Positions 24,166 through 32,622 are shown, counted from the first letter of the stretch. The stretch: DNA of 33,596 nucleotides from Nitrosomonadales bacterium (GCA_016223025.1 JACRPU010000019.1:1-33596), one strand, 5' to 3'. Numbers and translations: made by a program. The notes: generated by a model not told the origin, from the letters alone.

Positions 24166-24954
24166 CTACTCTCCCCGAAACATGAATGCCGTCAGAATGA
24201 CGTCCAGCAACAATATCGCCAGCGACGATTGCACCACGGTGCGCGTCGTGGCGCCGGATACACCCTCAGCCGTGGGCGGCGCATCGAAGCCCTCGAACAG
24301 CGAGATGACCGTCACCGCCACCCCGAACACCACGCTCTTGATCACACCGTTCAGTATGTCGTGCTGGAAATCCACGGCGGATTGCATCTGCGACCAGAAC
24401 GAGCCTTCGTCCACGCCGATCATCACCACCCCCACCATGTAGCCGCCGAACACGCCCATGGCGGAAAACATCGCGGCCAGCAGCGGCATGGAAATCACCC
24501 CGGCCCAGAAGCGCGGCGCCACCACGCGCGCAATCGGGTTGACCGCCATCATCTCCATCGCGGAAATCTGCTCGGTGGCCTTCATCAGGCCGATTTCCGC
24601 CGTCATCGCCGAACCGGCGCGGCTGGCGAACAGCAGCGCGGCCAGCACCGGCCCCAGCTCGCGCACCAGGGAGAGCGCCACCAGCGTTCCCAGCGCCGAC
24701 TCGGAACCGTAGCGCTTGAGCGTTTCATATCCCTGCATCCCCAGCACGATGCCCACAAACAACCCCGCCACCAGAATGATGATGAGCGACATCACGCCGG
24801 TGAAGAACAGCTCCCTGACCGTCAGGCGGAAGCGGCGGAAACTGAGGCCGGAATAAAACAGCGTCATCAGAAAAAAGCGCGTGCCGAAACCGATGCGCCA
24901 CACGCCGCCCACCACGCGCGCGCCGATGCCCCGCAGGCTTCTGGTTATGGCCAT
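24166..24954 (-). CDS. mlaE: Lipid-asymmetry ABC permease MlaE
   Basis: A 262-residue multispanning permease of the Mla phospholipid transporter. Typical MlaE stretches: '[20 protein letters not shown]', '[20 protein letters not shown]', '[20 protein letters not shown]' and '[20 protein letters not shown]', the last matching the family's C-terminal 'GxxGV(G/S)xATTRTVV' region. Its ATG overlaps the mlaF TGA (ATGA), a sign of tight coupling. Confidence 0.95.
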   Translation of the reverse strand: MAITRSLRGIGARVVGGVWRIGFGTRFFLMTLFYSGLSFRRFRLTVRELFFTGVMSLIIILVAGLFVGIVLGMQGYETLKRYGSESALGTLVALSLVRELGPVLAALLFASRAGSAMTAEIGLMKATEQISAMEMMAVNPIARVVAPRFWAGVISMPLLAAMFSAMGVFGGYMVGVVMIGVDEGSFWSQMQSAVDFQHDILNGVIKSVVFGVAVTVISLFEGFDAPPTAEGVSGATTRTVVQSSLAILLLDVILTAFMFRGE

Positions 24955-25772
24955 CAGGCGTCCGCTCCCCGGCTTTGGATGCCCAGATCCTTGCTGAAAT
25001 CGCCGGCGGGGTAATGGAACGGGATCGGCCCGTCCATCTCGCCATAAACAAACTGGTGTACAAATGCCTCGCCGGAAGCGCGGATGTCATCCGCCGAGCC
25101 TTCCGCGATAATCGCGCCATCCGAAACAAAGTAGATGTAATCCACGATCTTGAGCGACTCCTGCACGTCGTGCGTCACCACGATGGAAGTCGCCCCCAGC
25201 GCATCGTTCAAGCGGCGGATCAACTGCCCCACCACCGTCAGCGAAATCGGATCCAGGCCGGCAAACGGCTCGTCGTACATGATCAGCATCGGGTCCAGCG
25301 CGATGGTGCGCGCCAGCGCCACGCGCCGCGCCATGCCGCCGGAAAGCTCTGCCGGCATCAGGTTCTGCGTGCCGTACAGCCCCACCGCGTGCAGTTTCAT
25401 CATCACCAGGTCGCGGATGATTTCTTCCGGCAGGTCGGTATGCTCGCGCATCTGGAACGCCACGTTGTCGAACACCGTCATGTCGGTGAACAGCGCGCCG
25501 AACTGGAACAGCATGCCCATCTTGCGGCGCATCAGGTACAGGGCGTCCTGGTCCAGCTCGTGGATCACCTGCCCGTCCACTTTCACGTATCCTTTGGTCG
25601 GCTTGAGCACTCCGCCGATGTGCCGCAGCAGCGTGGTCTTGCCGCAGCCGGAAAGCCCCATGATGGCGATCAGCCTGCCCCTGGGGAAAGTCATGTTGAT
25701 GCCTTTCAGGATGGGGCGGCTGTCGTAGGCAAAATTGACATCGCGTATCTCGACCAACTCTTGTGATGACAC
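24954..25772 (-). CDS. mlaF: Lipid-asymmetry ABC ATPase MlaF
   Basis: A 272-residue ATPase of the Mla transporter, first gene of mlaFEDCB. Walker A '[18 protein letters not shown]', Q-loop '[20 protein letters not shown]', signature '[20 protein letters not shown]', Walker B '[15 protein letters not shown]' and switch His '[14 protein letters not shown]' are all present. The start is GTG at 25772, since the conserved N-terminus '[19 protein letters not shown]' begins right after it. A candidate sigma-70 promoter lies about 33 bases upstream. Confidence 0.95.
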   Translation of the reverse strand: MSSQELVEIRDVNFAYDSRPILKGINMTFPRGRLIAIMGLSGCGKTTLLRHIGGVLKPTKGYVKVDGQVIHELDQDALYLMRRKMGMLFQFGALFTDMTVFDNVAFQMREHTDLPEEIIRDLVMMKLHAVGLYGTQNLMPAELSGGMARRVALARTIALDPMLIMYDEPFAGLDPISLTVVGQLIRRLNDALGATSIVVTHDVQESLKIVDYIYFVSDGAIIAEGSADDIRASGEAFVHQFVYGEMDGPIPFHYPAGDFSKDLGIQSRGADA

Positions 25773-25804
25773 GGCGTAGAACCCTGCTCATTTTGTGGGT
25801 GGCT

Positions 25805-25834
25805 ATTCTAATCTACGCCGCCACCCGACTACAA
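25805..25834 (-). promoter_or_regulatory. Candidate promoter of the mla operon
   Basis: On the minus strand: TTGTAG (-35), 18-bp spacer, TAGAAT (-10), 32 bases before the mlaF GTG. The elements are each one or two changes from consensus. Confidence 0.5.
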
Positions 25835-25918
25835 CCACAAGCCCGTTTTGACGGCCCCGCATCAACCGACAGGGTGGCCGGCCAGATCAAAAAACCCGCG
25901 ACACCGGAGTGAATTTAG

Positions 25919-25947
25919 TTGCTACGCGCTTGCGTTTCTGGTATTAA
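25919..25947 (+). promoter_or_regulatory. Candidate promoter of dksA
   Basis: TTGCTA (-35), 17-bp spacer, TATTAA (-10), then the GC-containing stretch AGCGCGTC. A GC-rich discriminator is a known mark of promoters repressed by ppGpp/DksA, so autoregulation is possible; this is inference. Confidence 0.5.
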
Positions 25948-25988
25948 AGCGCGTCTTAAATTTCGTTTGCCTGTTCCTGGAGAACCAA

Positions 25989-26411
25989 ATGCCGGTACAA
26001 ACCACCAAGCAAGCAGCACCCTACAAGCCAAAAAAAGGGGAGGCTTACATGAGCCCCAAGCAACTGGAGCATTTCCGCTCCATCCTGAACGGCATCAAAC
26101 TCGGTCTGGGCGAAGACATAGACCGCACCGTACATACCATGCAGGACGAAGCCACCGTGTTTGCCGATCCGAACGACCGGGCCAGCCAGGAATCGGACGT
26201 GAGCCTGGAGTTGCGCAACCGCGACCGCGAACGCAAACTGATCAAGAAAATTGATGAAATGCTGTCCAAGATAGACAGCGGCGATTACGGGTATTGCGAA
26301 AAGTGCGGCGTGGAAATCGGGCTCAACCGTCTGGAAGCGCGACCGACCGCGACGCTGTGCATAGACTGCAAAACGCTGGACGAAATCCGCGAGAAGCAGG
26401 TTGCAAGCTGA
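25989..26411 (+). CDS. dksA: RNA polymerase-binding transcription factor DksA
   Basis: A 140-residue DksA, which enters the RNA polymerase secondary channel and works with ppGpp in the stringent response. The coiled-coil tip motif is intact ('[12 protein letters not shown]', with Asp60, Asp63 and Ala65 fitting DxxDxA). The C-terminal zinc finger has all four cysteines (103, 106, 124 and 127; '[14 protein letters not shown]', '[12 protein letters not shown]'). The start is the ATG at 25989, with GGAGA about 6 bases upstream and the family-like N-terminus MPVQTTKQ. The frame is open further upstream, but that part has no DksA similarity. It converges with the next gene, the stops being 2 bases apart. 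Confidence 0.96.
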   Translation: MPVQTTKQAAPYKPKKGEAYMSPKQLEHFRSILNGIKLGLGEDIDRTVHTMQDEATVFADPNDRASQESDVSLELRNRDRERKLIKKIDEMLSKIDSGDYGYCEKCGVEIGLNRLEARPTATLCIDCKTLDEIREKQVAS

Positions 26412-26413
26412 TC

Positions 26414-27877
26414 TCAGATAATACGGACAGCCGCCTGCTTGGTAAACAAACTGAAGCAGAGATACTCGTAATTCCAGCCAAACTTGCCAGCGGCTTCCTG
26501 AAACGCCCTGAATTCGTCTTCGCGCCAGCGCTCGTTCCCGATGTATTCGTCGAAAACGATGACCGTTCCGGCAACGATCCGGTCGGCCAAAAGCTCCAGC
26601 ACCGTTTTCGTCGAGCTGTACAGGTCGCAATCCACGTTCATGAAGCGCACCGGACCGGCGTTCTCGTTCAGGAATGCCGGTAGCGTGTCGTCGAACCATC
26701 CGGCGTGCAGGACTACGTTTCCCGGTACTGCGGGAAGCATCCCCCGGGTGCTGTAACTGCCCTTCGGCTCGTTATACCAAGCCTCTGGCAGCCCCTCGAA
26801 GCTGTCAAACCCGTGGACCGCCTGCCGGTCGGCCAGCGCGGCAATCCGGCGGATCGAGCAGCCGAAGCGGACGCCAAACTCCAGAACCAGCCCATCGCCG
26901 CGTGCGGCGCTCATTCCGAGCTTGAAAACCTGAACGGGATTACCCGCAACCGGCGGGAGCGTTTTGCTCGCCGACTTCATGTACCGCCAAGCGTCCAGCT
27001 TCGCGCGGATCAAGGCCGTGCCTTTCCCGGCCATATCCAGGTGGCCTGACGCTTCCTCAGCCTTGCCGGAGTAATCGAGCAGCATTCCCAGAAAGAGCCG
27101 GTAGTTCGTGTTGGATGGGGCGATTTCCACCGCCTTTCTCATGCACTCGATGGCAGGAGCAATACCTGTCGAATCCAGCAACAGGGCATGGAGGTTATAC
27201 CAGGCATCCGCGAGCGTCGGCCTAAGCTCCAGCGCCCTTCTGTAACAAGCGATCGCTTCATTCAATTCGCCTTGCTCCTGCAGCGCGGTTCCGAGGTTGT
27301 AGAGCCACTCCACGCAGTCCGGCCTGAGTGCGAGCGCGTTCCGGTGGCCGGCAATCGCCTCGTCCAGCCTGCCCTGCGCCTGGAGCGCATTCCCCAGGTT
27401 GCTGTGCGCCTCGGCAAAATCCGGGTTGAGCGCTATCGCCTGCCGGCAACTGGCAATCGCTTCCTCCGGCTTGCCTTGCTCGTTGAACACAATCCCGATG
27501 TTGTAGTGCGTGACCGGAGAATCCGGCTTGAGCACGAGCGCCTTCCGGTAGCTGGCAACCGCCTCCTCCAGCCTTCCCTGCGCGTGAAACGAGAGTCCCT
27601 GGTTGACATGCCAGCCGTCAAGTTGCCCGGAAATCGCTTCCAGCATGTGCCGCGCTTCCGGATTGTCCGGCTCGATCCGCAGCGCCTGCCTGCAAACCTC
27701 TTCTGCCTGCGGCAGGCGCCCGGCCCGAAAATGCTCGGCGGCGAGCCGGAGGCTTTGCGAAGCGGGCGCGCTCTCGTGGGCACTCGCTGCCGGAACATTC
27801 TGCTGCTTCAGGCAACACTGCTTGTATTTTTTGCCGCTGCCGCACGGGCACGGGTCGTTGCGTCCGATTTTTTTCAT
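26414..27877 (-). CDS. SEC-C / TPR / TylF-like methyltransferase fusion protein
   Basis: A 487-residue three-part protein. Residues 1-25 form a SEC-C zinc motif ('[16 protein letters not shown]'; Cys10, 12, 21, 22), the type found at the SecA C-terminus. Residues about 44-300 contain roughly seven TPR units ('[20 protein letters not shown]', '[20 protein letters not shown]', '[20 protein letters not shown]'). Residues about 320-487 form a class I methyltransferase-like domain of the TylF/MycF kind ('[17 protein letters not shown]', '[17 protein letters not shown]', '[20 protein letters not shown]', '[18 protein letters not shown]'). The Asp residues in the last two fit metal-assisted O-methyl transfer. 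No sugar-modification genes are adjacent. The substrate is unknown; TPR-bound proteins or glycans are possibilities. Confidence 0.9.
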   Translation of the reverse strand: MKKIGRNDPCPCGSGKKYKQCCLKQQNVPAASAHESAPASQSLRLAAEHFRAGRLPQAEEVCRQALRIEPDNPEARHMLEAISGQLDGWHVNQGLSFHAQGRLEEAVASYRKALVLKPDSPVTHYNIGIVFNEQGKPEEAIASCRQAIALNPDFAEAHSNLGNALQAQGRLDEAIAGHRNALALRPDCVEWLYNLGTALQEQGELNEAIACYRRALELRPTLADAWYNLHALLLDSTGIAPAIECMRKAVEIAPSNTNYRLFLGMLLDYSGKAEEASGHLDMAGKGTALIRAKLDAWRYMKSASKTLPPVAGNPVQVFKLGMSAARGDGLVLEFGVRFGCSIRRIAALADRQAVHGFDSFEGLPEAWYNEPKGSYSTRGMLPAVPGNVVLHAGWFDDTLPAFLNENAGPVRFMNVDCDLYSSTKTVLELLADRIVAGTVIVFDEYIGNERWREDEFRAFQEAAGKFGWNYEYLCFSLFTKQAAVRII

Positions 27878-27902
27878 GGTGAGGGAATGCCTTGCACGGG
27901 CA

Positions 27903-29018
27903 TTATTGTCGTTTCTCGAACAGCGCGCGCAGCTTGTCGCGGCCCGGCTGATGCACCACGCCTCTTTCGGTGATGAGCGCCGTCACCAGTTCGGCGGGCG
28001 TCACATCGAAAGAGGGGTTGCGTATCTTCACCCCCTCCGCCGCCCAGCGGCAATCGCGGAAGCCCTTCACCTCGTCGGCTGAACGCTCTTCGATGGGAAT
28101 ATCTGCGCCGCTGCCGATGCTCATGTCTATCGTGGACAACGGGCAGGCGACATAAAAAGGGATATTGTGACGCCGCGCCAGCACCGCCACCATGTAGGTG
28201 CCGATCTTGTTGGCGACATCGCCGTTGGAAGCCACGCGGTCGGTGCCGACCACCACCGCATCCACCTCGCCGCGCGACATCATGAAGCCCGCCATGTTGT
28301 CGGTGATCAGCGTCACCGGAATATTCTCCTGCACCATCTCCCAAGCCGTCAGCCGCGCGCCTTGCAGGAAGGGGCGGGTCTCGTCGGCGATCACGGAAAT
28401 TTTCTTGCCCGCCTCCGCCGCCGAGCGGAACACGCCGAGCGCGGTGCCCCAGCCCGCCGTCGCCAGCGCACCCGCGTTGCAGTGGGTCAGCACGCGCGCG
28501 CCGTCCGCCAGCAACTCCGCGCCGAACGCGCCCATCGCGCGGTTGATGCGGATATCCTCGGCAAGGATTTCATGCGCCTCGGTCAGCAGGCGTTGTGCCA
28601 CGGCGGCATTGCTTTGATTCTTCACGCTCTCCCACACGCCGCGCATCCGCTTCAATCCCCAGAACAGGTTCACCGCCGTCGGGCGGCTTTGCGCCAGCAC
28701 GGTGAATCCGGCCTCCATACCTACATTGAAATCAGCATCGGAAATATTTTCATTCCCGTTCGCCCTGAGCTTGTCGAAGGGTGAAGGCTTCGACAGGCTC
28801 AGCCCGAACGGTTTGGAGGACAACCGCAACGCCTCCAGCGCCACGCCATACGCCGCCGCCACGCCGATGGCGGGCGCGCCGCGCACCACCATGCTGCGTA
28901 TCCCTTCAGCCACCGAGGAGGCAGAGTCGTAAATCAAATATTCAAACGAAGCGGGCAGGATGCGCTGGTCTATCATCTCCAGCTTGTTGTTTGACCAGCG
29001 CAGGGTTTCGACTCTCAT
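27903..29018 (-). CDS. mtnA: S-methyl-5-thioribose-1-phosphate isomerase with in-frame repeat insertion
   Basis: A 371-residue enzyme of the methionine salvage pathway that converts methylthioribose-1-phosphate to methylthioribulose-1-phosphate. Family motifs: '[20 protein letters not shown]', '[15 protein letters not shown]', the catalytic-Cys stretch '[20 protein letters not shown]' and the catalytic-Asp stretch '[20 protein letters not shown]'. Residues 70-88 ('[19 protein letters not shown]') do not belong to the family; they are the translation of a palindromic repeat at 28756-28811 and fall in a variable region before '[14 protein letters not shown]'. All catalytic motifs lie outside, so the enzyme may still work. 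It starts 2 bases after apt, which salvages the adenine released in the same pathway. Confidence 0.94.
   Translation of the reverse strand: MRVETLRWSNNKLEMIDQRILPASFEYLIYDSASSVAEGIRSMVVRGAPAIGVAAAYGVALEALRLSSKPFGLSLSKPSPFDKLRANGNENISDADFNVGMEAGFTVLAQSRPTAVNLFWGLKRMRGVWESVKNQSNAAVAQRLLTEAHEILAEDIRINRAMGAFGAELLADGARVLTHCNAGALATAGWGTALGVFRSAAEAGKKISVIADETRPFLQGARLTAWEMVQENIPVTLITDNMAGFMMSRGEVDAVVVGTDRVASNGDVANKIGTYMVAVLARRHNIPFYVACPLSTIDMSIGSGADIPIEERSADEVKGFRDCRWAAEGVKIRNPSFDVTPAELVTALITERGVVHQPGRDKLRALFEKRQ
28756..28811. repeat. 56-bp palindromic repeat inserted in the mtnA reading frame
   Basis: Arms of 24 bp (28756-28779 and 28788-28811; outer part CCGTTCG, inner part TTGTCGAAG / CTTCGACAGG) match at 21 of 24 positions around the 8-nt loop GGTGAAGG. 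In the mtnA frame it encodes '[19 protein letters not shown]'. The GCTTGTCGAAG/CTTCGACAGGC type is a widespread extragenic repeat in proteobacteria, but here it is inside a gene. Confidence 0.85.
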
Positions 29019-29020
29019 AT

Positions 29021-29548
29021 TCAGTCGCCCTCAAACTCGCACAGCGCAAACACCTTGTGCCCGTGTTTCTCCAGCCGCTTGCGCCCGCCGACATCGGGCA
29101 AATCAATCACGAAGCAGCACTCTACTATGGAGCCGCCAATTTTTTCGATCAGTTTGCAGGCCGCTTCCGCCGTGCCTCCGGTGGCGATGAGGTCGTCCAC
29201 CAGCAGCACTTTCTCGCCCTTCTGAATCGCGTCGGTGTGGATTTCGATGCGGTCGGTGCCGTATTCGAGCTCGTAGTCGTGGCCGATGGTTTCCGCGGGC
29301 AGCTTGCCTTTCTTGCGGATCGGCACGAAGCCCTTGCCCAGCACAAAAGCCAGCGGCGCCCCCACGATAAAGCCGCGCGATTCGATGCCGGCGATTTTGT
29401 CAATTTTCATGTCGGCATAGCGGCGCGCCAGATCGTCTATGGTGACGCGCAGGCCGATGGGGTCTTTGAGCAGGGTGGTGATGTCGCGGAACATGATGCC
29501 CTGCTTGGGGTAGTGCGGGACGGTGCGGATTCTGGATTTTATCGGCAT
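29021..29548 (-). CDS. apt: Adenine phosphoribosyltransferase
   Basis: A 175-residue Apt that forms AMP from adenine and PRPP. The PRPP-binding loop '[20 protein letters not shown]' is complete, and '[14 protein letters not shown]', '[16 protein letters not shown]' and 'ADMKIDK' are typical. Its neighbour mtnA begins 2 bases downstream. The pair links both products of methylthioadenosine breakdown, adenine and methylthioribose-1-phosphate, into one transcription unit. A degenerate MITE-like element ends 35 bases upstream of the start codon. Confidence 0.97.
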   Translation of the reverse strand: MPIKSRIRTVPHYPKQGIMFRDITTLLKDPIGLRVTIDDLARRYADMKIDKIAGIESRGFIVGAPLAFVLGKGFVPIRKKGKLPAETIGHDYELEYGTDRIEIHTDAIQKGEKVLLVDDLIATGGTAEAACKLIEKIGGSIVECCFVIDLPDVGGRKRLEKHGHKVFALCEFEGD

Positions 29549-29583
29549 TTGATTTCTCTCCGGAGTTAACTGTCAACCATAAA

Positions 29584-29711
29584 GGGCGCTTCTATAAATT
29601 GCACTTCGACAGTGCAAACGGCCATCATTGTAAGAGTTTGTCAAAGCATGAAGGGGTAATTATTAGAGCGCCTTTTGCCTGGAGCGGCGAAAATGAATTT
29701 TTGAAGTGCCC
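29584..29711. mobile_element. Degenerate MITE-like element between the ycf35-like gene and apt
   Basis: The ends GGGCGCTTCTATAAATTGCA (29584-29603) and TGAATTTTTGAAGTGCCC (29694-29711) are related inverted repeats, similar to those of the element at 2718-2858. A TAAA tetramer precedes the left end, but the right end is followed by GTTT, so no target duplication remains. The interior is unrelated to the first copy. It fills the gap between two minus-strand units. Confidence 0.55.
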
Positions 29712-29714
29712 GTT

Positions 29715-30110
29715 TCAATACCGCTCGCAGACCACCAGCTCGATCTCGCCGTTGGGCAGAATCTTTTCCTGCTCGATAATCAGGCCCTGCTCCAGCACCT
29801 GCCGCTTTACCATCAAGTGCGCGTAGGTGCGGTTGAGGGCTTGCAGAAATGTTTCCTGGCGTATCGGGGTGTTGAACTCTATGCCCCACCAGTCCGCGCA
29901 TACGGCAAAACTTCCGTCGCCCTGGCGCTGAAAGCCGATGTCGTAGCGGCTGCCGGTGCCGACCACCACCACGCCGCTCTCGGTATTGTTCTGGTAGCCG
30001 TGGATCGTCGCGTTTTCGCTGCTCAGAAAATCGAACTGCAACTGCCGCAGGCTTTCTTCGAGCAACGCCTGGTCGCGGATCACGGTCTGCACCTGGCTGA
30101 AATGGGACAT
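29715..30110 (-). CDS. DUF1257 / Ycf35-family protein
   Basis: A 131-residue protein starting MSHFSQVQTVIRDQALLEES, the signature of DUF1257, known in plastids and cyanobacteria as Ycf35. Further family stretches are 'ESLRQLQFDFLSS', 'VVVVGTGSRYDIGFQRQG' and 'VLEQGLIIEQEKILPNGEIE'. No membrane segment or signal peptide. The ATG at 30110 has an AAGGAGA ribosome site about 9 bases upstream; longer in-frame extensions overlap the AAA gene and are not needed. It follows the Ycf46-like AAA gene by 28 bases, a pairing I recall from other genomes. Function unknown; likely a partner of the ATPase. Confidence 0.88.
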   Translation of the reverse strand: MSHFSQVQTVIRDQALLEESLRQLQFDFLSSENATIHGYQNNTESGVVVVGTGSRYDIGFQRQGDGSFAVCADWWGIEFNTPIRQETFLQALNRTYAHLMVKRQVLEQGLIIEQEKILPNGEIELVVCERY

Positions 30111-30138
30111 GGCCGGATTCTCCTTGTCATCGCAAGCG

Positions 30139-31641
30139 TCACGATACCGTGGCGCGTGAAGTTTCCCGGAGCTGCGCCGGGCGCGCATTCGCCGCCGCCC
30201 ACGCTTCCATGCGGGCGATGTCGGCGGCGCGGGATTTCGAGAGCGGCACGGTGTCATCCAGCGCGGCGCAAATATCCGCCCCGGCAAGAGGTCTGGCGCC
30301 ATCGCCGAAAGCGCGGTAGAGGCCGTCCACCACCGCCGCCTCGATCTCCGCGCCCGTATAGCCGCTGGCGCTCCCTGCCAGAGCCGCGAGATCGAAGCCA
30401 GACGGATCGCGCCCGCGCCTGGCAAGATGCACGCTGAAGATGCTCTCGCGTTCGCCCTGTCCGGGCAGGCCGACAAAGAATATCTCGTCGAAGCGACCCT
30501 TGCGGGTGAATTCCGGCGGCAGGCGCCCGATGTCGTTGGCCGTGGCCGCGACGAAAACCGGCGCCGCGCGATCTTCCAGCCAGGTGAGGAAAGTGCCGAA
30601 CAGGCGCCGCGCCACGCCGTTGTCGCGGGCGTTGCCCAGGCCGCTGAAGGCTTTCTCCAACTCGTCTATCCACAGCACGCAGGGGCTCACCGCTTCGGCG
30701 GTGGCCAGCGCCCGCCGCAACCTTTCCTCGGATTCTCCGAGCAGCGAGCCGTACACCTTGCCCAGATCGAGGAGCAGCAGCGGCACTTCCCAATCGGCGG
30801 CCAGCGCCTTGGCGGTCAGGCTTTTGCCGCAGCCGGGTATGCCCGCCAGCACCACGCCGCGCGGCGGGCGCAGGCCGAAGCGCTGGCCGTCGGGATCGAA
30901 CGCCTGGCGGCGCGCCGCAAACCATTTCTTGAGAGGCTCCAGCCCGCCGACACCGGCAAAGCCCGCGCCGGGGCGGCAGAACTCCAGCACGCCCTCCTTG
31001 CGCACAGCCTGTTCTTTTTCGGCCAGCACCTCGCCCGAGCAACCGGCGTCGAGCGTGCCGCGACGCGCGATTCCCCGCCGCAGCACACGCCCCGCTTCGC
31101 GCCCGGTCAGCCCCAGCAGCGCGCGCGCCAGAGTATCCCTGATATGCCCCTCGGGCGCAGGCAATCCCTCTGCCTCGGCGACTTCATCCACCAGGTGTTC
31201 CATCTCGTCCGCACCGGGTGTCGGGTAGAAGAGCAAGGTCGCATCCGCGCTCAAGTCTTCCGGCACCTGCGCCCGAGCGCCGACAAACACCAGGCTCTTG
31301 CGGGTGTGCTTGACCTTCCATACCGCATCGCGGATCAGGCGCTCGATCACCGGCGTGAAGTGGCGGTGCATGTCCAGGAAAACATATATCGCTTCCGCCG
31401 CGCTTTGAAACATGTGTTCGAGAGCCGCGACCGGGTCGCCGGCTGTTTGCGGCGCCACCTCCCGCCCCTCGCGGTCGCACAGGCCGCGCGTGGAACTCCA
31501 GACGTAGAGGCCGATGTCCCTTTTCTGCGCCATGGATTCGCGCACGCGCAGCAGCGAAGCCAGGGCGCGCTCTTCCTCGTGGGTTTGCAGCCAGACCAGG
31601 GGAAAACGGGCGCGCAAATATACTTCGATGCTGTCTTCCAT
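30139..31641 (-). CDS. AAA ATPase, Ycf46-like
   Basis: A 500-residue AAA protein starting [20 protein letters not shown]. An N-terminal non-catalytic region (about 1-220) contains '[20 protein letters not shown]', typical of Ycf46-like proteins with a degenerate first AAA module. The active module has Walker A 'GIPGCGKS' (267-274), Walker B '[12 protein letters not shown]' (Asp326, Glu327), sensor-1 '[17 protein letters not shown]' and the arginine stretch '[15 protein letters not shown]'. The frame extends 40 residues upstream, but that part is the translation of repeat copy d. The ATG at 31641 has GAGGGA about 6 bases before it, supplied by the repeat. It is flanked by a ferredoxin gene upstream and the Ycf35-like gene downstream. 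Confidence 0.9.
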   Translation of the reverse strand: MEDSIEVYLRARFPLVWLQTHEEERALASLLRVRESMAQKRDIGLYVWSSTRGLCDREGREVAPQTAGDPVAALEHMFQSAAEAIYVFLDMHRHFTPVIERLIRDAVWKVKHTRKSLVFVGARAQVPEDLSADATLLFYPTPGADEMEHLVDEVAEAEGLPAPEGHIRDTLARALLGLTGREAGRVLRRGIARRGTLDAGCSGEVLAEKEQAVRKEGVLEFCRPGAGFAGVGGLEPLKKWFAARRQAFDPDGQRFGLRPPRGVVLAGIPGCGKSLTAKALAADWEVPLLLLDLGKVYGSLLGESEERLRRALATAEAVSPCVLWIDELEKAFSGLGNARDNGVARRLFGTFLTWLEDRAAPVFVAATANDIGRLPPEFTRKGRFDEIFFVGLPGQGERESIFSVHLARRGRDPSGFDLAALAGSASGYTGAEIEAAVVDGLYRAFGDGARPLAGADICAALDDTVPLSKSRAADIARMEAWAAANARPAQLRETSRATVS

Positions 31642-31645
31642 GCTC

Positions 31646-31721
31646 GTTCCCTCACCCCCGTTCCCCCTCTCCCGGAAGGAGAGGGGTACGGTATGCCCTC
31701 GCTGCGCGAGATTCACGTTAA
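31646..31721 (-). repeat. RptA copy d, shortened, directly before the Ycf46-like gene
   Basis: On the minus strand it reads TTAACGTGAATCTCGCGCAG, GCATACCGTACCCCTCTCCT, a short hairpin, then GGGGGAACGGGGGTGAGGGA and AC. It ends 4 bases before the ATG. It is the uninterrupted counterpart of copy b. The terminal AACGGGCATGGCGAGT hairpin is absent. Confidence 0.8.
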
Positions 31722-31751
31722 TGGAAGGCTCGCCGGAAATGCCGGTCGCAA

Positions 31752-32078
31752 TCAGCCCCATATCTCGGCGGGCAACTGCAATCTCTCCACCGGCCTGCCG
31801 CCCTGCAGGTGCTCTTCGATGATGGCGGCTACATCATCTGTGCCCACCCTGCCGTACATTACGCCTTCCGGGTAAACCAGAACGCTGGGGCCGGTGCCGC
31901 ATGTGCCGAGGCAACCGCTGCCGGTCACCGCGAAGCGCCCCCATAACTGTCTTTGTTCAAATTGCCGCACAAATTCCTGCAACACCGCCGCGCTGCCATT
32001 CGCCGTGCATGAGCCGCGCGGATGATCCGGCGGGCGGGATTGTGTACAAACGAACACGTGTTTTACCGGCTTGCCCAT
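31752..32078 (-). CDS. Thioredoxin-like [2Fe-2S] ferredoxin
   Basis: A 108-residue ferredoxin of the thioredoxin-fold type. The four cluster ligands are Cys11 and Cys24 ('HVFVCTQSRPPDHPRGSC') and Cys56 and Cys60 ('GSGCLGTCGTGPSVLVYPEG'), the standard spacing of this family. 'VMYGRVGTDDVAAIIEEHL' is also typical. The ATG at 32078 is preceded by a strong AGGAGG site 5 bases away; an in-frame ATG at 32123 would add 15 residues without a good site. It is the first gene of a unit with the Ycf46-like ATPase and Ycf35-like protein, with repeat copy d in between. The electron-transfer partner is unknown. Confidence 0.9.
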   Translation of the reverse strand: MGKPVKHVFVCTQSRPPDHPRGSCTANGSAAVLQEFVRQFEQRQLWGRFAVTGSGCLGTCGTGPSVLVYPEGVMYGRVGTDDVAAIIEEHLQGGRPVERLQLPAEIWG

Positions 32079-32181
32079 TCCAGCCTCCTGTTTGAAAAAT
32101 GTTTCGGTTTTTGGTTTATCCATACCGGATGCGCCATAATTGTAAAGGAAGAGTCCCTATTTCTGATAATGAGCGATGCCA

Positions 32182-32322
32182 ATGGAAGAAAATGCAAAGA
32201 AAAAAGCAACGGATGGCAAAGAGGCATACCGCCGCCCGCCGTTCACCGTTACCGACTGGGTGGTTGCGGCGCTAAGCATTGCGTTGATGATATATATTCT
32301 TTTCCACCTCCCCGCTTTTTAG
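32182..32322 (+). CDS. Small single-pass membrane protein (46 residues), function unknown
   Basis: The ATG at 32182 opens a short frame: a charged start (MEENAKKKATDGKEAYRRPP) followed by 'FTVTDWVVAALSIALMIYIL' and 'FHLPAF', then TAG at 32320. The hydrophobic C-terminal half is one membrane segment with a Lys/Arg-rich cytoplasmic N-terminus. An ATG two codons earlier (32176) is possible. The ribosome site is weak. It lies divergent to the ferredoxin gene and upstream of the cytochrome b561. The protein-like amphipathy supports a real gene, but no family is recognised. Confidence 0.5.
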   Translation: MEENAKKKATDGKEAYRRPPFTVTDWVVAALSIALMIYILFHLPAF

Positions 32323-32402
32323 CCGGAGGTGGCAATGCTGGAAAAATAGGGAGGACGCTGCAAGTACCCTGTGGCGCTTGGGCCTTCGCCAGCCGCTCCC
32401 TC

Positions 32403-32520
32403 CTAACGGGCATGGCGAGTAGCCACCCCTGCTTCTGAAACTCGCCATGCCCGTTCCCTCACTCTACTCTCCCCCAGAGGTAGAGAGGGCGAAGCCCTCG
32501 CTGCGCGAGTTTCACGTTAA
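32403..32520 (-). repeat. RptA copy e, full length
   Basis: On the minus strand: TTAACGTGAAACTCGCGCAG, an inner hairpin GCCCTCTCTACCTCTGGGGG, AGTGAGGGAACGGGC, then the terminal hairpin. That hairpin has a perfect 16-bp stem (32405-32420 with 32440-32455) and a 19-nt loop carrying GGGGTGGC. It occupies most of the 300-base gap between the small membrane protein and the cytochrome gene; the rest (32323-32402 and 32521-32622) shows no gene. Confidence 0.85.
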
Positions 32521-32622
32521 AGGGTTCCCGCTGGCAAGGGGGATTGAGGGGGGTAAGGTGTTACTGTGCCAGCCCGATTCGCGCGTTACGGTCGCGTTCG
32601 TTTGAGCAAGAGGCAAGGATAA

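Noticed and set aside
31642-31761. N-terminal extension of the Ycf46-like protein
   Set aside because: It is mostly the translation of repeat copy d; the internal ATG at 31641 has a ribosome site and begins the family-like sequence.
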